A stretch of DNA of 64,000 nt from Desmodesmus armatus (lineage: Eukaryota > Chlorophyta > Chlorophyceae > Sphaeropleales > Scenedesmaceae), in the NCBI GenBank assembly GCA_007449985.2, contig VIIQ02000088.1, forward strand, positions 310,001 to 374,000, written 5' to 3'. This document shows, in pieces, positions 33,543 to 43,860 of this stretch (positions are counted from its first letter, which is position 1; every line of letters begins with the position of its first letter). Below the pieces are notes generated by a model. The model did not search any database and was not told where the DNA came from. It was given only the letters and a program-made list of their open reading frames with translations. Position numbers and translations under genes: made by a program.

Positions 33543-36500
33543 GGGGGAAAGGAAGAGGAGCAGGAGGAGGAGGAGGAGATACAGCCACAGCAGAAAAAGA
33601 GGAAGGTGAGGATTGAATAAGGGTGTGGCACTGCATGCAGCAGCAGCATCAAGTGGACCGGCAGGTTGATCTGTGTGCAGCGCCTGCAAGGGCGGCAGGT
33701 TTCCCAAGGAGAGATGACATGCTGCATCCCCAGCACATGCGGCTGTGTGGCACGCCCTGTCAGCTGCCAGGGTGATGTGCTTGCCACCGTGCCAGCAGCA
33801 TCACCTACGGCACGCGTGTCAGTAGCAGGAGTCAGATCCAGCGGTTGCTCAGCACAATGCATGCGAACTGATCTTGCCGCCAAGCACTGAACGTGATGGG
33901 GTCACTGCCTGTGCCTATACAGGCTGTGTCCATCCATTCCTTGTCCTCCTGGTTACATCGTGCCCTTACCACAGTGTGGTGTGTTGGAGACAAGGCCACA
34001 GCCCAACTTGCACGCCTTGCAGTCTAGTGTACCATTGCTACCATGGCTGGAGCCACTGACTGATGCGTTGGCTGTTCACTGTTTGTTGCTGCCTGTCCCC
34101 TACCCTGTAGGTTGGGAGGCCGCGCAAGGATGCAGCAGGCCCTGCAAGCGCTGAAGCTGCCTCTGATGATGAGGGTGATGAAGCTGACGAAGCTGCTGCT
34201 GCACCCCCAGCCAAGAAGCAGAAAGTGAGCAGGCAGCAGCAGCATCAGCCCCCACAGCAGCAGCAGCAGGCAAGGCGGTTGACTCCCACAGGCAAACAGG
34301 CCAACATGCCTCAGCAGCCTGGCGGCACCAAACAGCCCAAGCAGCAGGAGGCGAAGCAGCAGCAGCAGCCGCCCAAGCAGGGCAAGGCCAAGGCTCTGCA
34401 AGCAGCTGACGGTGCCAAGAAGCGCAACATACAGCAGCAGCAGGCCGAGCGAGCACCAGGCCGGGCAGGGAAGCAGACCGGTCGCTCCCCAGTAGCAGCA
34501 GCAGCAGCAGGAGGCGGAGGAGGGGGGCGGGCACGGATTGGGGAGGTTGTTGCTGCTGCGGAGGCTGCCGCTGCTGCCACTGCAAAAAGAGAGGAGAAGC
34601 GCAGGCAGCGGCAGCAGCAAGGGGAGGAGCAGGGGGGTACCCAGCGCCTTGATATGTTGGCAGAAGCAGCAGCACATGAACGGGTGCAGCACCTCACGCA
34701 GATCCAGAGCGAGGTGTTACAGCAGCAGGGCCAGCAACCCCTGCAGGCGCAGCTGCAGCAGCAGATGATGCAGCGTCAGCAGCAGCAGCAGGGGGCGCAG
34801 CAGCAGCAGCAGGGCCAGCAGCCGCTGCAAGCAGAGCAGCAGCAGCAGCAGCAGGGAGCGCACCAGCAGCAGCAGCAGGGGGCGCAGCCGGCCAATGCAC
34901 TTGAGAGGCTGGGCCGCCAGGAGGTAGCATACGACATGGAGCTGCTGGGGCTCATTGGTGACCTAGCAAAGGCTGAGGCAGCTCAAGTCCGGGCCTTGGG
35001 ATCACAGGAGCAGGGAGCACTGTGGACGTTGCAGAGGGTGCAGCAGATGCGGCAGCAGCTGCAGCAGCCTCTGCTACAGCCGCCGCCGCCGCAGCAGCAG
35101 CAGCAGGCGCAACCCCAGCAGCAGCAGCAGCAGCAGCCCCTGTCTGACGCTGTGCAGCGCCGCATGGTTCAGATGGCGCAGGCTGTTGCAGCAGGGTTGG
35201 GTGCCTCTAACAAGGATCAGCTGCTGCACAGGCTGAAGTATGTGTTGCAGCGCGTGCCCACTGTGCCGAAGCACCTCCAGGGTGAGCTGCAGTACTGCAG
35301 CCACTGCAGGCAGGACCTGGAGGACACACTGCTGGTCTACTTCCTGGTGAGGGAGGGGGGCAAGGGTTCTACAGTGAGGGAGTGGGTGCACAGAGGTTGG
35401 GTGGGTGAGTGGGTGACTGAGCGACTGAGTCGCAAAATGCAGGAGGGTTTAATCGTTCTGAAGTGTGTGCAGAGCTGCTGTCTTGGTGGGGGGGGGGGTT
35501 CTTGCATAGTCTATTCAAGCAGCACGTTGGGGAAAGGACGCTGCAGGCAGGATCTGGAGGACACGCTGCTGGTGTACTGCCTGGTGAGGGAGGGAGGGAG
35601 GGAGGGAGGGAGGGAGGGAGGGAGGGAGGGAGGGAGGGAGGGAGGGAGGGAGAGGGGGGGGGGCGTGCCAGACTAGAACAAATCAGTTGGAGATATTGAG
35701 TGAATCATCCCGGGGGGGGGGGGGGTGATGATGAGTGAGTAAGGACGCGCTGCTGGTGTACTTCCTGGTGAGTGAGCGAAGGCGTTGAAACTGGGCTTTG
35801 GTTGACTTCAAGTTGTGTAGCATTGCAAGCTGGACGTGAGGCAGAGGTGGAATTTCTGAACATGTTTCAGGCACTTGCTGCTGATGTATTTCGTGCAGCG
35901 CATTTGGCGGGAGCTGGCGTATGTACATCATCACACACTAATTGCGTCCTGAACATGCCACCACTGGACGGAAGCAGAAGAGCATTGGACACCCCAACCA
36001 CAGCGGTGTTCAGCCTGTGTTTCCTCCAAGCCTGGGTTTCGTGTCAGTCTCCTTGCGGTGCCTGCTGCAACATGCAGCACTTGTAGCAATGTGCTGACTG
36101 TTGCAATCCTGCTGCTGCTGCTGTTGCTGCTGCAGTTTGGTGCTGACGGCAGCCTCAAGCACAAGCTGTGCCGCTCCTGCTTCATTGCCGCCTTCAACTC
36201 CTGGATGAACCAACAGGTACTTGTGCTGTTTCACAGTCGTTACACGTTGGCCTGAAAGTGGCGAAGAGTCCGCCACCGGTTGCTGCTTGATGTAACTTGA
36301 CTTCTCAAGCACATGTGATTCAGATTGCTTCTGAGAGCTGGGGTCAACAAGAGTTGTCTTGTCTCTGCTCTATCCAACAGGCCACACAGCACGGCAGCTG
36401 GAAGGAGGCCCACAAGTCCTGCCTGTCACACCTCAACAAGCAGCAGGCCCGCCAGATCAACAGCTGGCTCGAGGCAGCAATAGCCGACTACGAAGTTGCT

Positions 36501-38479
36501 GCTAAGGACCGTGCCGGCAGCAGTGGCAGCAGTGGCGGCGGCTGCAGTGGCAGCAATGGCGGCAGCGGCAGGAAGCCGTTTGTGCTGCCCAGTGCTGCGC
36601 ATGCGCGTATGCTTGAGGGGCGTGGCATGAGTGAGGGGCGTGACTGGCCTGTGGAGTACTGCAGCCTCAGGGAGGCCAAGGCAACACTGGAGGCACTGAT
36701 AGGGGTGGTGCAACGGCTGCCCTCCTTCAAGATACCACCCTACAGCAAGCTGTGCCAGGTAGGGATGACCCTGGGTTTGAGGATTATGGGTTTGAGGGTT
36801 GGGTGTGTGTGCGGGAGGGGGGGGGGCAACTTGAAGCACTAACGGGGGGGTGGTGCAGCGTTTGCTGCCCTCCTTCCAGGTGCCACCCTACAGCAAGCTG
36901 TGCCAGATAAACTTGAAGCTGGGGTGGGCACAGGCGTGAAGAGGTTGAAGGGTTGGTAGTGAGGGGGCAAGGGGGCACCAACGGCGCTGGTGGGGGTGGT
37001 GCAGCGGCTGCCTTCGTTCCATGTCCCATCCCACAGAAAGCTGTGCCAGGTAAAAATTGACGCTTGATTTGGGGATTAGCAGTTTGAGGCTTGGGGATGT
37101 GTGTGGTGCTAGCAAGCTGGCCTACCAGCTGTGCCAGGTAAGGTTGAAGCCAGATTGGGACAGAGTGGTGAGGGTTAGGGTTCAGTGAGCTGAAGGGCAA
37201 AGCCACACTGACAGCATTGATGCAGGTGGTGCATTGCGGTGGCTGCCCTCCTGCCAGGGGCTGCCTAAACCCTCAATCCTAAACTACGGGTGACTGACGG
37301 GCAGTCTGTGCCATAAAAAGCCCGTCAGCTGCTGTTGTGATGCTGCAGCCTACTCGCACCCCCTGCAGAGGCACTCTTTGCGTCCTGTATCACCATGCTC
37401 GACCCGTCATGCTGCTGCCAGCCATGTCTCCTCATCACCTCTCTGGCTCCCATGGGGTCCCTCCACGCTTGTGTCCCTCATGTCCCTTCCCCCTGTCATC
37501 CTCCCCTATCAAGTACCACCCTCGCCCTGCCCCTCACAACTCTGATGATCAACCACTGCACGGTTGGGGCCCCTGTACCCCTCGACAAGCGAAGCTGTGC
37601 CGCCCTCTCAGGACGTCCTGACTGCCCGACTACGTACCCCCCCCCCTTGTGCAGCCCTTGCCACCCCTGGCCCGCAATCTCCTCTGTCACCCTCCCCCCT
37701 GCTTTGCTATCATAGCAAGACTATGATAGCCTTTCCCTCACCTCTCGCCCCCTGCCCCTCAATTGCCCTTTCTCCCCCCCCCCCCCCCACCCCACCCATC
37801 ACCTCCACCATGCCCATCACCTCCCCTCCACCCCTCCGCCCCTCCCACACCCCTTTGGACAGGACGTCCTCTGCATCATGGATCAAGCAGTCCCCCTGGC
37901 AGGCAGGGCTCACCCCAGGCGGCTTTCATTGTTGCTGAAACTGTACCCTTCACCTGTTGAGCTGTTTCGTCCCTCACCCGAGACACCGACGGCCCTGCTG
38001 CCCACCCACCCCCTCGGTGTCCGTCCTTCCCCTGGCCTGCACCCCCCTCAGTCATCCTGCCTACCTCACTGCACCCTCACCTCGTTTTGTCCATCGCCGT
38101 CCCCACTCTGCTTTCGTTACCATGCACCTCACTCCCCACAGGACCCCCCCTGCGTTGTGGACCAGACCATGCCGCTTGACAAGCATGGCAGGTTGTCCCT
38201 CTCACCAGATGCCCTGAAGGCCCTCCTGTGCCGCATGCAGCCGCGCCAGCTGTCAGAGGCAGTCAAGGCCAAGCCAGGCACACAGCCAGCAGACATCATA
38301 GCAACCATGATGCAGGCAGTGGGCATCAAGCAGCAGCAGGGACGGGGTGGCGGCAGGGCTTCCGCTGCTGCTGCTGCTGCTGCCGGCAGCAGCAGCGGTG
38401 GCGGCGGCGGCAACAGCAGCGTACATACAGAGCGACCATACTACAACTTCAACCCTATCGACCTGCCGGGGCTGGAGGT

Positions 38480-38514
<35 letters not shown>

Positions 38515-40332
38515 GTGGTGCTGGGACCAGCGGCGGCGGCGGTGGCAGCAATGGCGGCAGCAGTGGTGTGTCTGGTGCCAGCCTGTCAGAGGCTGATGCT
38601 GCAGTGAGCCAGCTGCTGGGTGGGTTCAGCAGGAGCAGCGTGTCTCCCTCAGAGTACAACGCGGCTACGTGGAAGGTGGTGAAAAAGCATGTCAAGAAGC
38701 TCAACAAGGCGGCAAAGCGGGCCAAGAAGGCGGGCAAGTCGGGAAATGCGGCTGCATGCAGGTGGGCATAGTCCTTTTGAGATATGCCTCTCTTTTTGGA
38801 TACTGAGAGGTTAGTCTCAGCTCCTGGACCTTACATAGTACTGTGTTGTGCAGTGTGTATACAAAAATGTGTGTGTTGGTGGGCAAGCAGGGATATGCGG
38901 CTGCCTGCAGCTGAGCACAGGCCTTTGCTGGATGGCTGTCCCACAGATTTCCGTGCGTGGTGAGGCTAGGCTACTGCCTGAGCTTCATTAGTAAAGATGC
39001 AACTTGCACGGCTGCATGCATACTTTTGGAGGGGGGGTGTTACAAGCAGAATTTCACTGCTGGGCGGTACTCTCATGCCCCTGGGGAGTCAGGTGTTGCA
39101 TTGAATGCTGAAGGCATGATGCCTTTGAGCCCATAGGCCGAGAGTGCCACCCGTGGTGATGAGCTGTTGGCCTGTTGGTGGGGGGCACGACCTTTGTTGC
39201 ACAAGCTCGACCCTAGGACACAGGACACATAATGGCTAGGCAAAGCAACAGCCAACCCCCACTGTGGGTTTCAGATGCTGCAAATGCAATCAAACTCAAT
39301 CCAGACAGCTATTGTCCCGCACACTCCAGGGGGCAGCCGACTAACAAACCCTCTGCGTCTAACTGTGTTTCCTGCAGGTTCCTGGCCGCTGTGCTGAACA
39401 TCCGCTTCAGTGCAGCATCAGGTGACGTGGCAGTGCAGGACCTGCTGACTCAGGTGCTGCTGCTGCTGGGGGGCGAGGGCTCAGGCACACGCGGCCACAT
39501 CGACCCCGCAGCCGCCCTCACCTACGCATACGGCATCATCCTGCCTGGCAAGCCCCTCACCCCCACCACAGTGCTGGCAGTGTGGCTGTTTGTCAGCCCA
39601 CAGGTGTTCACGCAGGTGCCGCTGCTGCGGCAGCTGCTGTGGTGTGTGCAGCACCTGCTGCTGGAGCGGGAGGTGGCAGCAGCGCAGCAGCAGCTGGATG
39701 CGGCCAGAGCTGCTGCGCCCGGTAGCAGCGCAGGCACCAGCCGCAGTGGTCGGTTGCCGGCTGCTGTGAGGGAGGCGACGGAGGCACTTGCCGCAGCTCA
39801 GGAGGCACTGCAGGAGCACGATGCACTGTGGCAGCAGCACAAGCAGCGCTGGGAGCAGGAGCAGGGAGCGCAGGCTGCCGGGCAGTCTTCACAGGCAGCA
39901 GCGGCAGCAGGGCGGTCTTCACAGGCAGCTGCAGCAGCAGCAGGGGAGCCGTCACAGGCAGCAGCAGCGGCAGTGTGTGATGACGCCCTGACAGAAGAAG
40001 AGGAGGGTTGGCTCACCTCGCTGTTCACCCACAGCTTCCTGACAGCAGAGGAAATGCAGCAGGTGCAGGCAGCACTGGGCGACCGCTACGCAGTGCTGCT
40101 GCAGCAGCGCGGGGGCCAGGGGGTGAGCGTGCCCATCGGCTGGATGCACTGGGTGTTCAACCTGAAACCGTGCATCAAGATCGCATGGGAGGTGGCCCGG
40201 GTACAGCAGCTGGCGGCTGCGGCGGTGATGCACCGGCGGCTGCGCTGCAAGAGTGCTGAGCAGCCGCTGGACTATCTGTGCCTGGTGCCCAGCGCTGTGC
40301 GCGAGCTGGTGGCCTGGAGCCGCTCCCTGTAA
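33093..40332 (+). CDS. SAND-domain DNA-binding protein with AT-hook-like and Cys4 motifs
   Basis: Exons 33093-33605, 34111-35346, 36136-36216, 36381-36758, 38142-38762 and 39373-40332 join in phase (0,0,0,0,2). The SAND domain lies at about residues 40-115: it opens VPIVCGAQSALFDPAAFKV, then WVRPSAFERL and a KKWKVSL core that matches the KDWK-like core of the family. SAND domains bind DNA; the green-algal VARL domain (Volvox regA family) is a relative. The first junction creates KKRKVGRPRKD, an AT-hook-like basic motif. A Cys4 pattern follows: CSHC at the end of exon 2 and CRSC in exon 3. The rest is polyGln/Ala linkers and helical segments (FLAAVLNIRF, GWMHWVFNLKPCIKIAWEV). The start is the second of two near in-frame ATGs (33084, 33093); an upstream exon is possible. 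A chromatin or transcription role is inferred. Confidence 0.75.
35309..35770 (+). repeat. SAND gene exon 2 end copied three times
   Basis: Exon 2 ends QDLEDTLLVYFL before GTGAGG at 35346. Copies follow in the intron at about 35550-35583 (QDLEDTLLVYCL before GTGAGG) and 35744-35770 (DALLVYFL before GTGAGT). A (GGGA)n tract (35587-35650) and G-runs lie between. Confidence 0.85.
35587..35650 (+). repeat. (GGGA)n microsatellite
   Basis: About sixteen GGGA units begin immediately after the duplicated splice donor at 35583. Confidence 0.95.
36708..37262 (+). repeat. SAND gene exon 4 end copied four to five times
   Basis: Exon 4 ends QRLPSFKIPPYSKLCQ before GTAGGG at 36758. Copies follow at about 36856-36905 (QRLLPSFQVPPYSKLCQ with the donor changed to ATAA), 36990-37050 (QRLPSFHVPSHRKLCQ before GTAAAA), 37110-37140 (YQLCQ before GTAAGG) and a trace at about 37225-37260. 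Confidence 0.85.
37545..38200 (+). repeat. SAND gene exon 5 start with upstream copies
   Basis: Exon 5 opens at 38142 with PPCVVDQTMPLDKHGRLSL. Upstream intron copies at about 37858-37930 (VLCIMDQAVPLAGRAH) and 37560-37625 (VGAPVPLDKRSCAALSG) preserve parts of that start and its C-rich flank. Confidence 0.65.
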
Positions 40333-41700
40333 AGGGGAGCGCAAGGCAGCAGCGGCGGCAGCAGCGCCACCGCTGCCGCCGCCGCAGCAGTGGCAATGGC
40401 CTCAGCGCCACCGCTGCCGCCGCCGCAGCAGTGGCAATGGCGGCAGCGGTGGCGCTGCTGCAGCAGCGGCGGCGGTGGCAGCAGCCACAGCGGCAGCCGC
40501 AGCAGTAGCGGCGGCGGTGATGCACCGGCGGCTGCGCTGCAAGAGTGCGGCGCAGTTGTTGGACTATCTATGCCTGGTGCCCAGCGCTGTGAGTGAGCTG
40601 GTGGCCTGGAGCCGCTTCCTGTAAACGGGAGCCTCAGTTGCAGCAGCAGCGGCCGCAACGGCGGCGATGGCAGTGGTGGCGGCAGTGGCGGCGGCAGCGG
40701 TGGTAGCGGGGGCGGCAGCGGCAGTGACGGCAGCGGCGGCGACCTTCCGCTGCGTCGAGGCTGCTGCTTGCCACTTGCCAACCGCCATATGCCGGTGGCT
40801 GTTGGCTGGGCAAGGCAAAAAAGGCTACCTGTGCCTGGTGCCCAGCGCTGTCAGGGAGCTGCTGACCTGAGGCCGCTTCCATCAAAGGGGAGCGCAAGGG
40901 CTGCAGCCGCAGCAGCGGCGGCGGCAGTGGTGGCGGCTGCGGCAGTGACAGCGGCGGCAGTGACAGCAGCGGCAGCGGTGGCAATCTTCCTGCTGCCTCG
41001 GCGTGCTGCTGCTTCACGCGCTTCCTCAGCATGGTGATGATGACAATGGCTGTTGGGTGCGAAGGCGAACACGCCCGGAGCCCATCGCTGGCAGGGAGCT
41101 GCTGGCCTGGGGCCATTCTCTGTAAGGGGAGGCTCAAACACAGCAGCCGCAGCAGCAGCAGCGGCGGCAGCAACGGCAGCGGTGGCAGCCATACCCCTGC
41201 ATCGCCACTGCTGCTTGTCGCCTGCTGCCTGCAGCTGGCGATGGTGGGGTGTCTGTGCAGGTCAGTGGCTGCCAGTGCCTGGTGCCCATCAAGGGCTGCT
41301 GGCCTGGGGCCGCCTTATGTGAAGGGGTGTGTTTCTGGTTTCAGCAGCAGGTCCTATGGCAGCACCAGGCCCAGTGGCCCCTGCGGCAGCACCAGCAGCA
41401 GCTGGCCCTGCTTGATGTGAGGGGTGCAGGGTGTGACTGAGGAGCAGGGGCTGCGTGCAGTGCCGCACAGCGCTCCTTACGAGATGCTGTCTGTGAGAAG
41501 CTGCATGCAAATGGTGTCTCCAGGTGGTGCAGGCAGCAGCAGCTGATGCTGGCGGGAAAGCGGCTCCAGTTGCTGCCCTACCATGCCAGCAGCAGCTACC
41601 TCAGGAGAGGGTACACCTTGGGGTTTGGACATGCTGGGGAGTCTTTGTGCTGAGGCCTCCCTGCCCTAGCTCTGTAAGGGAGCTGTGGACTTGGGAACCC
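40226..41700 (+). repeat. Terminal coding segment with stop copied downstream, decaying
   Basis: The true end (40226-40332) encodes MHRRLRCKSAEQ then LCLVPSAVRELVAWSRSL and a TAA. A near-perfect copy with its own TAA lies at 40519-40624. Weaker copies lie at about 40820-40890, 41062-41130, 41270-41320 and 41655-41700. GCA/GGC-rich spacers separate them, and similarity falls with distance. Confidence 0.85.
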
Positions 41701-43273
41701 CGCGAGGGGGAAGTGTGAGGTGCATGCCAGGTCTATGGACAGCGCAGCATGTCAGGGGTGCAGGGGCTGGTGTGAGTTTGTGCTATGGGCACAAACTCAC
41801 ACCGTTGTACACATAGTGCACAGCACTATGTGTAAGCTGGTGTGCTGCAACAGCTTTGTGTGTGAGGGTCGCAGGGTCATGCTGAGGGCGGTCTTGGAGG
41901 TACAGGATGCACCCTAGCAGCAGCAGCAGCATCTGCAGCAGCAGTAGCAGCGGCTCCTCTTTGCTGAAGCATGTTGCTGCATGGCTCAGGTGACGCGGGC
42001 CCCGCACCAGCGGCTGGTGCTGGGTGTAGCGTATGCTGCGAACGGGCTGCTTGCAGCTTTGCCGCAAACCTGTGAGGGGTCTGTGCTGAGTGGTACTGGG
42101 CTTTGTCTGTGTGTGCACTTACTATGCATTGTGCTGCACTTTGCATGTGATCCATGGTCATTTGTGTGTGCCGTAGTATGCACCCACGTTGTATAGTGTG
42201 TTGCGTGTATTGCTTTCGGTCTTAGGGGGGGGGCATGTTGGTGATCAGCACATGGAGAGCTGTGTCTGTACGGTGATGTCTGGGTCCAGTCCTGGGGTTG
42301 AGTTGTGGGGAGGCATGGCTGTTAGACCGCTAGGGTGCACTCTAGGGGTCCATCAGTCCAACGCCGTAGCTCATCACCACCGGTGGTCGCACTTGGCCGT
42401 CCACATAAGTTGCCTGACACTCCTACGCCATGGGTGATCCCTCTCTGCTGTCTGGGTTGAGCACAACACGTTGACAGTCTCTCTCTGTGTGAACGTCAAC
42501 ACATGGCATGCCTGAGTCACGACAGCTATCAATGCCAGCGCTGACGTTGTGGCGTGTTGTCTGATGGGTGTGTTCAGTGCACTGTTGTCAAAGTGTAGGG
42601 TGTCCGTGCACAGGGAACAAGTGCATGTGTGTATGCATCCCCATCAGCACCAGTGATGTGTATATGTACCCTTCTGTGCATGACGACTACTGCAGTGGTT
42701 TTGGTTTGGTTTGGCCGAGCAGCATCTGTGGGGCGGACCTTGAGCAGGCGATACAGCTGTTACCCCCTATCATGTTCATGTTGTGCTGATGTGGCTGTGT
42801 AGAAGCTTTTGTGCTGGCGTACCCTGTTTGACAGGCACATGGGGAAAGAGTTGGTTTTTATTAGGGACCAACTGCTGTGAATGCATGCCTGCAGTTATTC
42901 ATGCACCACGGTGCCCCAACCACATGTGAGGTATGCTGCTGGAGGGCCTCCATGCACTCAAGTCAACCACCTGGTAATGTTGGAACCATTCCTTGTCAAC
43001 ACACACCTGTTCAACTCTTGGTCCCATACACATCGGCCGGACACTCACATGCATGTCCTCAGTCTGTTTCTTTGAACGTTGGTGAGCTTGCTGGCTTGTA
43101 CCTTGGATTGCGCTGTCAATCAAAAACTCCAAATGAACTTCAAGTCATCCCAAGCATGCTCAGAATCAGAGAGCAAAAGGCAATGTCAGTTGTGCTGACA
43201 GCAGCCAACAGCCACAACACAAGCTATAGCCTACTACGGCAGCGTCCACATGCTGCACAGTTCTAACTGACTG
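41701..43273. other. Intergenic, no gene supported
   Basis: No exon or conserved protein segment seen. Sequence is ordinary, without the long G/C runs of the flanking genes. Confidence 0.45.
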
Positions 43274-43860
43274 TCACTCAGCCAGCGCTGCAGCCGCCTG
43301 CTGTGCCATCTCGGGGTTGCTGCTGTCTAGGAGGAGCCGCAGCAGCTGGCGCCACACAGGCTCATCACCAGGGGCCTGCACATCAGCACACAACCCAACA
43401 GGCAGCAATGGCAGCGAGCAGCACCGGCAGGCAGGGACACTGGCGGGTTAGGCACTCATCTGTGTGGCTCTGTAGTGACACTCACAGCAATGGGTGCAAC
43501 GCAAGACTGAGAGTTGTTGAGGCAAGTGGTAGGCACATCAAGATGGCAGTTCAGGTTGATGTCTCAGGGTTGACCCTTGCTTCCCCTCATGCTGCAGGCT
43601 GCAAGCCTACAGCATTCAAAACACACTGCATCATTGATGTTTGAGACATCATTGCCGACATGTAAACAAGCGGACGTGCTGATGTGCTGCAGAGAAACTC
43701 ACCATGCTCTGGAAGATGTGTGAGTAGAGGCGGCCAGCAATGACCCCCGTGAAGACAACCAGGTGTGGCAGTTGCGTGCTTGCAGGGAATTCGTGCTGCC
43801 ATACACCTGTTGGCGGGTTTTGAAGCCAGACTGATGTCAAGGTGCTGCTGGTGCTGTGTG
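43274..43860 (-). pseudogene. LRR gene relic
   Basis: A segment at about 43840-43690 reads LDIS in one frame and then GVWQHEFPASTQLPHLV in another, matching LDISYCCLPSGVWQHIFP of the 15685-18096 gene. A last-exon remnant ends at 43274-43276 and carries DEPVWRQLLRLLL. The intervening LRR exons are missing. It lies immediately downstream of, and slightly overlaps, the end of the Lys-rich gene on the same strand. Confidence 0.7.

Noticed and set aside
32462..33883. 473-codon minus-strand frame
   Set aside because: Lies antisense to the SAND exon, whose domain pattern and splice phases are clear.
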